This document shows, piece by piece, positions 15,868 to 24,666 of a stretch of DNA of 64,000 nt. This stretch comes from Bacteroides sp. GTDB taxonomy: Bacteria; Bacteroidota; Bacteroidia; Bacteroidales; Bacteroidaceae. The notes below the pieces were generated by a model. It was not told the origin of the DNA. It ran no database searches and worked only from the letters and a program-made list of their open reading frames with translations. Each line of letters opens with the position of its first letter. Positions within the stretch are counted from its first letter, which is position 1. The translations under genes were made by a program, and so were the position numbers. Location of the stretch: contig NZ_JAQVBV010000001.1 of NCBI RefSeq assembly GCF_028690125.1, positions 310,001 through 374,000 on the forward strand. Direction: 5' to 3'.

Positions 15868-18453
15868 ATGAAAAAAATCTGGATTGCACTTCTGGCATTT
15901 TCTATGCTAGGAGCATCTATTTCAGCGAATGAATCTTTCTTTAAACGCAAAAAGTCGAAGAAGAAAGAAGTAGTTGAAAAAGAAAAAACACCTTATGACA
16001 AGCTATTCTTATCCGATCATTCGAAAGCTGAGGGATTTATTACTGTTCACAAAGTTAAAGAGAAAATTTATTTTGAACTTCCGCTTTCATTGTTGCGACG
16101 TGAGATGTTGCTGGGGTCTACAGTGACTGAAATCAGTGATAATAAAAATGCGATTATCGGATCTAAGCCGACTGAACCGATCCATTTCCGTTTTCAGAAA
16201 TTGAATAATAAAGTTTGTTTGTCGGCCATTCAGACAGAGAATGTAAGTAACGATAAAGATGGAAGATTGAAGGCGGCAATTGAAATGAGCAATATTGACG
16301 CTATTTTGCAGGCTTTTGACATTGCTGCTTATAATAATGATAGTACGGCAATTGTCTTTGAGGTTACGGAGTTTTTTGTGGGTGATAACAAGTTGATGCC
16401 TCCTTTCGATAAATTCAGTGTGAATACATCGGGTGGACGTAAACGTACTACTTCTTTTCAAAGCAACCGTTCTTTCATTGATAGTTTCAAGGCATTTAAG
16501 GATAATATATCGGTTCGTAGTAGCTTGAATTATACTTATTCACTGACCGGTGGAAAAGGAAGTGATATTAAAGACGAACCTTTCACAGCAAAAGTAACAC
16601 GTTCCATCGTGTTGCTCGACTCTGTTCCTTATCGTCCACGGTTGATGGATAGCAGAATCGGTATTTTTCCTACTATCAAAAAGGAATATTCGGCTACTAA
16701 GCAGACAATGCGGCCTATGTATTATGCAAATCGTTGGCGTTTGGAGCCTTCTGATTTGGAAGGATACCTGGCAGGTAAAAAAGTGACTCCCGTAAAACCT
16801 ATCGTTTTTTATATCGACAGTTGTTTCCCCGAAAGTTGGAAAAAGTCTGTATTCGAAGCTGTGAATCAATGGAATCAACCGTTTGAGAAAATTGGCTTTA
16901 TACAGGCGATACAGGCAAAAGAGTTTCCGAAAGACGATCCCGAATTTGACCCCGACAATCTGAAATATTCATGTATCCGTTATGCTCCTGTTGCCATTGA
17001 GAATGCAATGGGACCGTCTTGGGTTGATCCGCGTAGTGGAGAAATATTGAATGCTTCTGTGTATCTGTATCATGATGTCATCAAGTTATTGAATAACTGG
17101 CTGTTTATTCAGACGGCTCAGGCGGACAAACGTGTGCGTCATAAAATTATTCCGAGAGTAGTGATGGATGATGCTTTGCGCTATGTTGTTTCCCACGAGG
17201 TGGGGCATTGTCTCGGATTTATGCATAATATGAGTGCTTCTTCTGTAATTCCGGTTGATTCACTCCGATCTCCGTCGTTCACACAGAAGAATGGAACGAC
17301 TTCTTCTATTATGGATTATGCCCGTTTTAACTATGTGGCACAGCCGGGAGACATGGAAAGAGGGGTACGTATGACGCCTCCTTATTTTGGTCCGTATGAT
17401 AATTATCTGATTCGTTGGAGTTATACTCCTGTACCCGAAGCTAAGACTACCGAGGAAGAATATGCAGTCACTTCCAAATGGATTACCGAATTGTCTGATA
17501 ATCCCATATACCGTTATGGAAAACAACAGTCTGATATACTCGACCCGCGTTCCCAGACGGAAGATCTGGGAGATAATGCTGTAAAAGCTACTCAATATGG
17601 GGTGAAGAATCTGAAATACATTCTATCAAACCTGAATCAGTGGCTGGAAGAAGAAGATGTGGATTATACTCATCGATCCGATTTGTATGATGGCATCTTG
17701 ATGCAGTATATAACGTATATGTTGCACGTATATCATAATATCGGTGGAATTTATATGCATGAGAAATTGGTAGGTGATAAAGTGGAAGCATTGCAGAGCG
17801 AACCGAAAGAAAAACAGAAAGAGGCTATGGACTACTTCCTGGAGCAGTTGGCAACATTGGATTGGGTGGACGATAGTAATACCCTGAAGACATTGCCTAT
17901 GGTGGGGAAACCATCGGATGCTTTGCGTAATGTTCTGATGAAACTGTTGATGGAGGCTCCTGCGAGGGTCGAGTTTTCGGCTTTGAAAGCAGGAAAAACA
18001 GGATATGGTGTAGAGGAGTGTATGAATGATATTTATACATATATTTGGAGCCCGACTATGAAAGGGCGTAAGCTCACTGAAAGTCAGATGAAGTTGCAGA
18101 ATTTGTTTGTTAAATATCTGGCGTCTACTGCCGGAATCCGTTGGAGCAAAGAGACGAAATCGTTGGTGGATGAAGAGAACGTATGGGAGCAGTTGTCTGT
18201 TTTCCATCGGCATACACATGAGGGGCATAGTGGATGTTGTATTTCGGATCTGGAGCGTATGTTTAATCCGGTAGCAGGATTCGACGAACCGATGGCAGAG
18301 TATTTCGTTCCTAAAAATCAAGATAGTATGTGTTACGGCTATTTTCTTCGTATACGTGATCTGTTGAATGGCCAGAAGCTGCATACTGATAAAGATACAC
18401 GGCTTCATTATCAATTATTGCTTCATCAAATGAATAATGCTTTAAATAGATGA
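15868..18453 (+). CDS. DUF5117/DUF5118-type zinc metalloprotease, catalytically intact
   Basis: An 861-residue exported protein of the Bacteroidota zinc-dependent metalloprotease family (DUF5117, DUF5118 and a DUF4953-type C-terminal part). A signal peptide ends near ISA-NE and is followed by a very basic patch (FKRKKSKKKE). The catalytic motif HEVGHCLGFMHN is at residues 443-454, with zinc ligands H443, H447 and H453 and base E444. The natural substrate is not known. Its last codons overlap the start of a paralogue, so the two are almost surely translated from one mRNA. Confidence 0.9.
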   Translation: MKKIWIALLAFSMLGASISANESFFKRKKSKKKEVVEKEKTPYDKLFLSDHSKAEGFITVHKVKEKIYFELPLSLLRREMLLGSTVTEISDNKNAIIGSKPTEPIHFRFQKLNNKVCLSAIQTENVSNDKDGRLKAAIEMSNIDAILQAFDIAAYNNDSTAIVFEVTEFFVGDNKLMPPFDKFSVNTSGGRKRTTSFQSNRSFIDSFKAFKDNISVRSSLNYTYSLTGGKGSDIKDEPFTAKVTRSIVLLDSVPYRPRLMDSRIGIFPTIKKEYSATKQTMRPMYYANRWRLEPSDLEGYLAGKKVTPVKPIVFYIDSCFPESWKKSVFEAVNQWNQPFEKIGFIQAIQAKEFPKDDPEFDPDNLKYSCIRYAPVAIENAMGPSWVDPRSGEILNASVYLYHDVIKLLNNWLFIQTAQADKRVRHKIIPRVVMDDALRYVVSHEVGHCLGFMHNMSASSVIPVDSLRSPSFTQKNGTTSSIMDYARFNYVAQPGDMERGVRMTPPYFGPYDNYLIRWSYTPVPEAKTTEEEYAVTSKWITELSDNPIYRYGKQQSDILDPRSQTEDLGDNAVKATQYGVKNLKYILSNLNQWLEEEDVDYTHRSDLYDGILMQYITYMLHVYHNIGGIYMHEKLVGDKVEALQSEPKEKQKEAMDYFLEQLATLDWVDDSNTLKTLPMVGKPSDALRNVLMKLLMEAPARVEFSALKAGKTGYGVEECMNDIYTYIWSPTMKGRKLTESQMKLQNLFVKYLASTAGIRWSKETKSLVDEENVWEQLSVFHRHTHEGHSGCCISDLERMFNPVAGFDEPMAEYFVPKNQDSMCYGYFLRIRDLLNGQKLHTDKDTRLHYQLLLHQMNNALNR

Positions 18454-20942
18454 TTATGAAGAATAAATATATCCTTTTGCTCTTACTGTCTGTGTTGGGT
18501 TTGTCTGTCTTTTCTCCTGCGGAGGTCGCCGCTAAGAAAAAGAAGAAGAAAACAGAACAGGTAAAGGTTAAGAGTGAATATGAGAAGTTAGTAGGAGACT
18601 CTACTAGAGTGGAGGCCAAAGGAATGATGAATCTTTATTGGATAGGTGATAAAGTATATATGGAGATTCCTAAAAAGGTGGTTGGCAAACGCTTGTTGAT
18701 GGGGGCTGTAGTAGATAAAGTAAGTAATCCGCAGGAGTCATCTATTGGATTTAGGGCAGCTGCTCCCTTGCAGGTAAAGTTTTGTAAGTCCGATTCTTTA
18801 ATCCGGTTGTACCAGATTGCAAACCGCCCGGTGACTGATCATGATCCGTATATTGGAGATGCTTTGGAGAGAAGTTTTGGTGATATGCTCTTGGAGCAGT
18901 TTTCTGTAAAGGCTTATTCTCCGGATAGTGCTATGGTGATAGATGTCACATCATTTGTTTTTAAAGATGATGAATATATGAATCCGATTGATCCGAAGGG
19001 CTTTAATTCAATGGATGGCTGGGTGAAACGGAAAGCTACCTTTAAACAGAAACAGTCGATGATATCCGGTGTTGCTTCTTATGCTGATAATGTATCGATT
19101 TCCTGTAATATGAGCTATGATCTTTCGATGTCATTGTTCGGTATCTTCCCTATCGCAGAAGATATTCCATTCAGTGCAGTTGTGAAGCGTACGTTTATGT
19201 TATTACCGGAAGATGAAGATTATCTTCCCCGTTTGGCAGATGCACGTATTGGTACTTTATGGAATGATAAAGTGAGCTTTTCTGACAAGAAGCAAGGGAG
19301 CCAGACGCAATACTGGGTGAATCGCTGGAATCTGAAAGAAGGAAATCCGATTGTTTTCTATGTGGATACTTTGTTGCCCGATAGCTGGCAACGTTGTGTT
19401 TATCGTAGTGCCGATACCTGGAATGAGGCGTTCCGTAAAATAGGTTTCTCCAAAGCGTTGGAGGTGAAACCTTATCCTAAAGATCGCGAAACGTTTGATG
19501 CCAACAGTATCACTAAATCGTGTATTCGGTATGTGCCTTCTCCTTCTGAGAGGATCACAGATAATTGTTGGAGCGACCCTCAGACAGGAGAGGTCATTAG
19601 TGCTAATATCTATATTCCTCACAATCTGGCTTCACAAATTCAGTTGGATTACTTCTTGCAAACTTCTTCTTTTAACGATAAAGCACGTACATTGACTCCT
19701 GACGCTTCGCTGGTAGAAGAAGCATTGACATCTTTGTTGTTGAAACATTGGGGGCATTGCCTCGGGCTGACGGATAATATGGCAGGCTCTATTGCTTATC
19801 CTGTAGATTCGCTTCAATCGGAAGGGTTTGTAAAACAACATGGATTGTCAGCTTCGGTAATGGATAAACTTCCAATGAATTACTTGCTTTCATCCGATAG
19901 TTACAAGCCCGGAATGCCTCTAACTCAACAAGTGTTGGGTGAGTATGATCATTGGGCACTTCGTTATTTATATCAGCCGATGAATAAGAAAAGCCCTCAG
20001 GAGGAATTGTCGGCATTACAGGCGTTGGTTTCAGAGCGTAATCAAAATCCCTTGTTGCTTTTTAAACGTCCTCAAAGCAGGAAAGCTTATTATGATCCTC
20101 GTGGGATGGAAATGGATTTAGGAGATGATGCGACTCGTGCTGCCACGATTGCTTTTGAGAATATGGGACAGGTGATAGCAAATGCAAACCAATGGTTGGA
20201 CAAGGAAGATATAAATTATGAAGAGCGTACTATGTTGTATGGACATATCATCAATCAGGTAGACGAGTACGTGAAGCATGTGTTGCAGCAAGTAGGAGGT
20301 ATTTATCTGAATGATAGTTATCGGGGGGATGCATATCCTTCTTATCAGACGGTATCGAAAGAGGTGCAACGCAATTCTTTTTTATGGATGTTGGACGCTA
20401 TAGAAAAGATGTCGTGGATGGATAATGAGGAGTTGCAAAATCATTGTGCATTGACGGGAAGTGCGGCGGATTATTCTCAGAAGTTCTTTGGAAATTTAAT
20501 TCTGGTTCAGTTGGGTAATCTTTGGTTGAGTGAAAGTAAGTCGGATGATCCTTATACACAGAAACAGGCTATTTCGGATTTGATTGACTTTTTATTCAAA
20601 GAGACTAAGGCAGGTAAGAAACCGTCTGAATTCAAACGTTTTGTGCAGGCACAATTGTTGAGTGTTGTCATTTCCTGGTCGGATGTGAGTCCGGCAAAGG
20701 ATAAATCGTCTTCTGGTAGTTCTTCTGGCTTTGCATTGAGTGAAGTGCATCCATATATGGGTATGAAAGCGATAGAAAGTATCTCGTATATGTCCGATCC
20801 TGCACGTGGACCTTTCTGGTATGGTTGTTTGCAGGATTTGAAACGAGAGTTTCAGAAGGCAAAGGCTGTAGCACCGACGAAAGAGTTAAGAGAGGAGTAT
20901 GGCTATCGGTTGTATACGATTGAGAAGGCGCTGAGGAAGTAA
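18450..20942 (+). CDS. paralogous metalloprotease-like protein lacking the catalytic motif
   Basis: An 830-residue paralogue of the preceding protein, same domain order, with a signal peptide and a basic patch (AAKKKKKKTEQ). Where the partner has HEVGHCLGFMHN, this one reads KHWGHCLGLTDN (residues 432-443): the first His is Lys, the catalytic Glu is His, and the third zinc ligand His is Asp. It is therefore predicted to be inactive as a protease. The rest of the protein keeps the family pattern (YAVDSL-like YPVDSLQSEGF, MDLGDDATRAA), so it looks maintained, not decaying. Start overlaps the previous stop by four bases (ATGA); MKN at 18456 is an alternative. It may be a partner subunit or a binding protein. 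Confidence 0.85.
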   Translation: MIMKNKYILLLLLSVLGLSVFSPAEVAAKKKKKKTEQVKVKSEYEKLVGDSTRVEAKGMMNLYWIGDKVYMEIPKKVVGKRLLMGAVVDKVSNPQESSIGFRAAAPLQVKFCKSDSLIRLYQIANRPVTDHDPYIGDALERSFGDMLLEQFSVKAYSPDSAMVIDVTSFVFKDDEYMNPIDPKGFNSMDGWVKRKATFKQKQSMISGVASYADNVSISCNMSYDLSMSLFGIFPIAEDIPFSAVVKRTFMLLPEDEDYLPRLADARIGTLWNDKVSFSDKKQGSQTQYWVNRWNLKEGNPIVFYVDTLLPDSWQRCVYRSADTWNEAFRKIGFSKALEVKPYPKDRETFDANSITKSCIRYVPSPSERITDNCWSDPQTGEVISANIYIPHNLASQIQLDYFLQTSSFNDKARTLTPDASLVEEALTSLLLKHWGHCLGLTDNMAGSIAYPVDSLQSEGFVKQHGLSASVMDKLPMNYLLSSDSYKPGMPLTQQVLGEYDHWALRYLYQPMNKKSPQEELSALQALVSERNQNPLLLFKRPQSRKAYYDPRGMEMDLGDDATRAATIAFENMGQVIANANQWLDKEDINYEERTMLYGHIINQVDEYVKHVLQQVGGIYLNDSYRGDAYPSYQTVSKEVQRNSFLWMLDAIEKMSWMDNEELQNHCALTGSAADYSQKFFGNLILVQLGNLWLSESKSDDPYTQKQAISDLIDFLFKETKAGKKPSEFKRFVQAQLLSVVISWSDVSPAKDKSSSGSSSGFALSEVHPYMGMKAIESISYMSDPARGPFWYGCLQDLKREFQKAKAVAPTKELREEYGYRLYTIEKALRK

Positions 20943-20960
20943 TTTATAAATATAGTATAT

Positions 20961-21006
20961 AATGAGAGAGATCGTTTTCCAATGACGGAAAACGATCTCT
21001 CTCATT
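20961..21006 (+). terminator. strong hairpin after the metalloprotease pair
   Basis: Perfect 20-bp arms (20961-20980, 20987-21006) with a 6-base loop, 18 bases after the stop. The stem begins AATGAGAGAGATCGTTTTCC. The T-run is short, so termination efficiency is uncertain. Confidence 0.8.
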
Positions 21007-21202
21007 ATTATGTCCAACTCTCCCAAGTCTTTCTTCAATTATTAATAAACTTTTTATTAGGGTATAAATACTCTATAGATTGAGAAAGTAGTTTTCTGAA
21101 GTTGTTTAGCGGGCATTTGCTAAAGTTGAATTATTGATCTTTAGATTGCTTTATATAAAAAATATTACCTTCAAATTATGACCGTTTTTCTTTTTCTCAA
21201 TC

Positions 21203-21559
21203 TCATTTAAAAGGATCATTGCAGCCTTCTAATTTAACTGTTGCACCAGCTTCTTCTAATTCTGTTTTAAATTCCAGAACTGTAGTATGTCTAGCAATAG
21301 CTAATATTTCGGGTACACTATTTACTAATTCTATCGCTACCATAAGGTTGCATTGTAAGAATTTCGTGATTACTAATAAGACTCCCCGTCAGTTTGATCC
21401 AACACTTGTAAGAACAACTGCATCCTAATTATTTTCTCCATTTGGTTCATCTATTATTATAGTAGAATTACTTGTTTTAGCAGAATTGCTACGTTCATCT
21501 AAAAATTCCTCATTAGAACAAGAAGAAAATGTAGCTAAACTTAAAAACAACGCAATCAT
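21203..21559 (-). pseudogene. lipoprotein with L7/L12-like C-terminal domain, two in-frame stops
   Basis: One continuous frame of 118 codons is broken only by a TAG and a TGA. The N-terminal part MIALFLSLATFSSC is a lipoprotein signal with lipobox. After a linker ending PNGENN comes TAG, then DAVVLTSVGSN, then TGA, then a stretch ending FKTELEEAGATVKLEGCNDP. This last part resembles the C-terminal domain of ribosomal protein L7/L12 (LV.S.P..L, then K..LEEAGA.V). The frame being kept across both stops suggests recent inactivation. Upstream residues KTKLICF in frame suggest the original start was further out and was lost where a 24-bp perfect palindrome now sits. Confidence 0.6.
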
Positions 21560-21596
21560 AAAACAAATTAATTTTGTTTTATGATTGCGTTGTTTT
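21544..21596. repeat. perfect 24-bp palindrome over the remnant's start
   Basis: Arms 21544-21567 and 21573-21596 are perfect complements with a 5-base centre (ttaat). The left arm contains the remnant lipoprotein's ATG (21557-21559). The arms are coding-like on one side (ATGATTGCGTTGTT) and mirrored on the other. There is no T-run, so a terminator is less likely than a quasi-palindrome mutation or operator. Confidence 0.7.
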
Positions 21597-21738
21597 ATGA
21601 TGTTATATAATCCGTAAAAAATATTTCAATAGAAATAAATTACATAAAAAAATAAGTTTCAATAAATCATTCACCCTATGGTTCATTAGATATTTTAGTT
21701 TATTCAAAATATAGTGATTTCAGCACAAGTTTGTTACT

Positions 21739-23034
21739 TCATTCTACTACTCGAGTGAAAGTATAAGTTATACCAAAGAAACTAGGGAATATATCTATGT
21801 CGAATTCATTTCCTAACTCTTTATCATAGGCTTGCTTTAAAAAATCTGTGGGTTCATATTGATGGAAATAAATAATGATGTTATTATCATCTATTTTATC
21901 TAATCCAACAAATACATCGTCTAGTTTTACAGATTTAGAAGAGAAATTGGTGTTAATTTGGGATATTATAAAATATGGTACATCATATTCTTCGTAGGTA
22001 GCCCAATCTGTAATACCTTTCTGTATGTGATCAAATGTAATTTTATGTCCTTGCGGATTACCAAAGAAATTCTTTAAATCTCCACTCAAATGGGGAATAA
22101 TCTTATCTGTTCCATCATCTAAATGTATAAACTCTAAATAATCATTTGGATTATTGTTTTCTGGCAGCTTCCCAACCCAATCTTCATCATCTGTAAATAT
22201 TGTAAATGTTTCACTATTTGTAATGGATACTGGTTTCCATTTACCAAGCATATCAGTGAATCTTAGTTGGTCTAATTTAAGAGTATGTGAGTTAAATGAA
22301 CCTGCATAATAAAGTTCAGAATCATTGTTTGGAACTTTTAATTTAAGAATAGCTTCTTTTCCAGCATAATCTTCTGCTCCATCTACTATTTTAACAGTAA
22401 ATGTTGTTTGTCTAGAGCCTCTGGGGATCGTAACAGCCATTCCATTTGGAATTTCGAAATCTGTGTTAATCTCTGCTGTACTTGAAGGATCTATTTCTAT
22501 TGGAAGAGATATGGCTGTTGGGGCATTATATTTACTTCCACTAATTTCTCCTTGTAGCTCTACCCTTATTTCTACTGAACTTAACATACGAGAATATGTA
22601 GTACTAAATGAGTACATTATATGTTCTTTTATTTCTACTGGAATAATAGCTACATTCTTATCTCCTAGATTATAGCCTGATATAGGGCTAATTGACAACC
22701 TAATTTCACGATCTGAAGTTAGGTTGTTTTTAGGGGTTAATGTAACTGTAGCCTTAGTCTCACCAGATTTTATTATAAACTCTTTTGCTGATATCTCATA
22801 ATCTTCGTTTAAAATAGCTGTTCCATCTATATTTATAGGGACACTTAAATCTGTTTCTGGAGCAACAGAGGCTCTTAATTCAACATCTAAACTACCTAAG
22901 GCAGGTAATATATATATTGAACGACTAAAAGAGAGTGTTGCTGTAGGTGAGTCATCGTCATTGCAAGAAGTAATAATTGCAGTTAAGATAGCAATTAACA
23001 AAAAGGTATTTATATTTTTGAATATCGTTTTCAT
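21739..23034 (-). CDS. surface lipoprotein with Calx-beta-like domains (SusE/F position)
   Basis: A 431-residue lipoprotein (lipobox ITSC, Cys about 24). It has two beta-sandwich repeats of Calx-beta type: residues 30-130 with PINIDGTAILNEDYEIS and SGETKATVTLTPK, and 140-250 with DFEIPNGMAVTIPRGSRQTTF. The last 170 residues form another domain with FTDMLGKWKPVSITNS. It is the last of four leftward genes after SusC, SusD and a small lipoprotein, the position where glycan-binding SusE/SusF-like proteins are found. It probably binds substrate at the cell surface. The substrate is unknown. Confidence 0.7.
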   Translation of the reverse strand: MKTIFKNINTFLLIAILTAIITSCNDDDSPTATLSFSRSIYILPALGSLDVELRASVAPETDLSVPINIDGTAILNEDYEISAKEFIIKSGETKATVTLTPKNNLTSDREIRLSISPISGYNLGDKNVAIIPVEIKEHIMYSFSTTYSRMLSSVEIRVELQGEISGSKYNAPTAISLPIEIDPSSTAEINTDFEIPNGMAVTIPRGSRQTTFTVKIVDGAEDYAGKEAILKLKVPNNDSELYYAGSFNSHTLKLDQLRFTDMLGKWKPVSITNSETFTIFTDDEDWVGKLPENNNPNDYLEFIHLDDGTDKIIPHLSGDLKNFFGNPQGHKITFDHIQKGITDWATYEEYDVPYFIISQINTNFSSKSVKLDDVFVGLDKIDDNNIIIYFHQYEPTDFLKQAYDKELGNEFDIDIFPSFFGITYTFTRVVE

Positions 23035-23045
23035 TTTATTCTATT

Positions 23046-23249
23046 TTATTGATCTATAGCTGTATTGTATTCATCCCAACGAGCTTGTATTTCTTCACGT
23101 TCTTGGGAAGTTAATATATTTCCTTTAGGTAGTAAATAGTCATCCGTTACACTTTCTACTTTGGGAGTCAGTTCTTCGGGTTTATCACATGATAGAAATG
23201 TGAAAGAAAAAATGCCAATGGCACATATAATGTATATAATATTTTTCAT
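23046..23249 (-). CDS. small lipoprotein of the Sus-like locus
   Basis: A 67-residue lipoprotein with a signal peptide and lipobox FLSC (Cys about residue 21), followed by an acidic linker and a short helix (SQEREEIQARWDEYNTAI). I do not recognise the family. It may be a short form of the accessory lipoproteins that accompany some SusC/SusD pairs, such as the metallohydrolase-type ones, but has no HExxH. It lies 11 bases upstream of the Calx-beta lipoprotein and 18 after SusD, so it is surely in the operon. Confidence 0.6.
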   Translation of the reverse strand: MKNIIYIICAIGIFSFTFLSCDKPEELTPKVESVTDDYLLPKGNILTSQEREEIQARWDEYNTAIDQ

Positions 23250-23267
23250 GTTTTCTTATTTAAATAT

Positions 23268-24653
23268 TTATTCAATATATCCTGGATTCTGTACAAGTAG
23301 ACCTGGAAATAATTTAATATCTGCTTTTGGAATAGGATAAGTATAAAGATATTTTTCGGTAACATATTTCTTACCATTGGCTGCAACCCAGAATTCTGGT
23401 CGTCCATTACGCTTTAGTTCAAACCAACGATCTCCTTCGAGAAACAATTCTTTTCTACGTTCACAAAGAATAACGGACATGAGTTTACTTAGTGGAATAC
23501 CTGTGGCGTCACTTGTAATATTTTGCTCGAAGACTTCTGGAAGGTTATCCATTGTATAAGTAGTGTAATTTAAAGTGATACGCTTAGAACGTAGCATATT
23601 TAAGTATAACAATGCATTAGTTTCATCTTTCAAATGTGCATATGATTCTGCAATAATTAAGCATAATTCCTCACTACGAAATTTAGTTGTTACAATTTTG
23701 TTTGTAATTCGTTTAGAATTGTATGTATTGGTTTTCCGTATGTCGTTTGGAGTAGAAGTAAATAAATCTACTAGATTTTTACATAGTGGGCGCTTTTTTA
23801 CATCTACTTGGGCTCCGGCATAATCTAATGTTCCTATCTCATTGTCATTTGTATATGATCGGATAATAACATTGTGTGTCTTCTGTAGTTTTTGATTAAT
23901 TGACTCTGCATATTCTTCTGCTTCTAGCATAGGGTATTTTTCCAATATCTCTTTTGCATATAAAATTGCGTTATTCCAGTCTTGTGTCCAAAAAAGAAAA
24001 CGCGCCATATAGGCTTTTGTTACAGATTGTGTGAAGAGAAAATCATTGTTGGTTACATTATAAGAAAGAGCTTTTTTAAATCCATTAAGTATAAATTCTG
24101 CTGTTTCTTTTAAGTTGGAACGGGCAGGTTTGGCTTCCATATCGAATTCATTGACTAGTGGTAAACCTAGTGTCTCTTCCGAAGTTTCAGGTTGATAAGG
24201 TTCGCAATAACGTTGCATTAAATTATAGTAACAAATGGAACGAATAGACCAAGCTGTTCCCAACAAAGTTTTTGCTATTTCTGATTCAGTGTCTTCCATA
24301 TTACCAATAATCATGTTGCAGTCTTTGATTACAGAGTATAAAGTTTTGTAATGCCCCTGGTTTTTGTTAATAGCTATCCCAACGTATAAATCAGTATAAG
24401 TATAGCTATTAGCAAGAGATGCATCTAAGTCATCAGCAAACATTTCTAAATTGTCTGTTTGTACTGGTGATGGTACTATAACATCATCTGTCCCTTTTTC
24501 AATTTGATCTAACCAATAATGGATAATCGTTGAAAAATCCTCTGCTGTTTTCGGTATAATTTTACCTTTAGGTTTTACATCTAAATAGTTGTTGCATGAA
24601 GTTAGCAATGTGAGTAACCCACAATAGAATATCATAAATATTTTTCTTTTCAT
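23268..24653 (-). CDS. SusD/RagB-family nutrient-binding lipoprotein
   Basis: A 461-residue SusD-type outer-membrane lipoprotein that caps a TonB-dependent transporter and binds its substrate. The signal peptide ends at lipobox LTSC, followed by the typical NNYLDVKPKGKIIP. Helical TPR-like segments (AWSIRSICYYNLMQRYCEPY) and the C-terminal hallmark LCERRKELFLEGDRWFELKR and YPIPKADIKLFP are all present. The start was taken at MKRKIFMIF (24653); a longer start at 24686 would overlap SusC and lacks a better site. It begins 13 bases after SusC. Confidence 0.9.
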   Translation of the reverse strand: MKRKIFMIFYCGLLTLLTSCNNYLDVKPKGKIIPKTAEDFSTIIHYWLDQIEKGTDDVIVPSPVQTDNLEMFADDLDASLANSYTYTDLYVGIAINKNQGHYKTLYSVIKDCNMIIGNMEDTESEIAKTLLGTAWSIRSICYYNLMQRYCEPYQPETSEETLGLPLVNEFDMEAKPARSNLKETAEFILNGFKKALSYNVTNNDFLFTQSVTKAYMARFLFWTQDWNNAILYAKEILEKYPMLEAEEYAESINQKLQKTHNVIIRSYTNDNEIGTLDYAGAQVDVKKRPLCKNLVDLFTSTPNDIRKTNTYNSKRITNKIVTTKFRSEELCLIIAESYAHLKDETNALLYLNMLRSKRITLNYTTYTMDNLPEVFEQNITSDATGIPLSKLMSVILCERRKELFLEGDRWFELKRNGRPEFWVAANGKKYVTEKYLYTYPIPKADIKLFPGLLVQNPGYIE

Positions 24654-24666
24654 ATTTTCTTGTATT

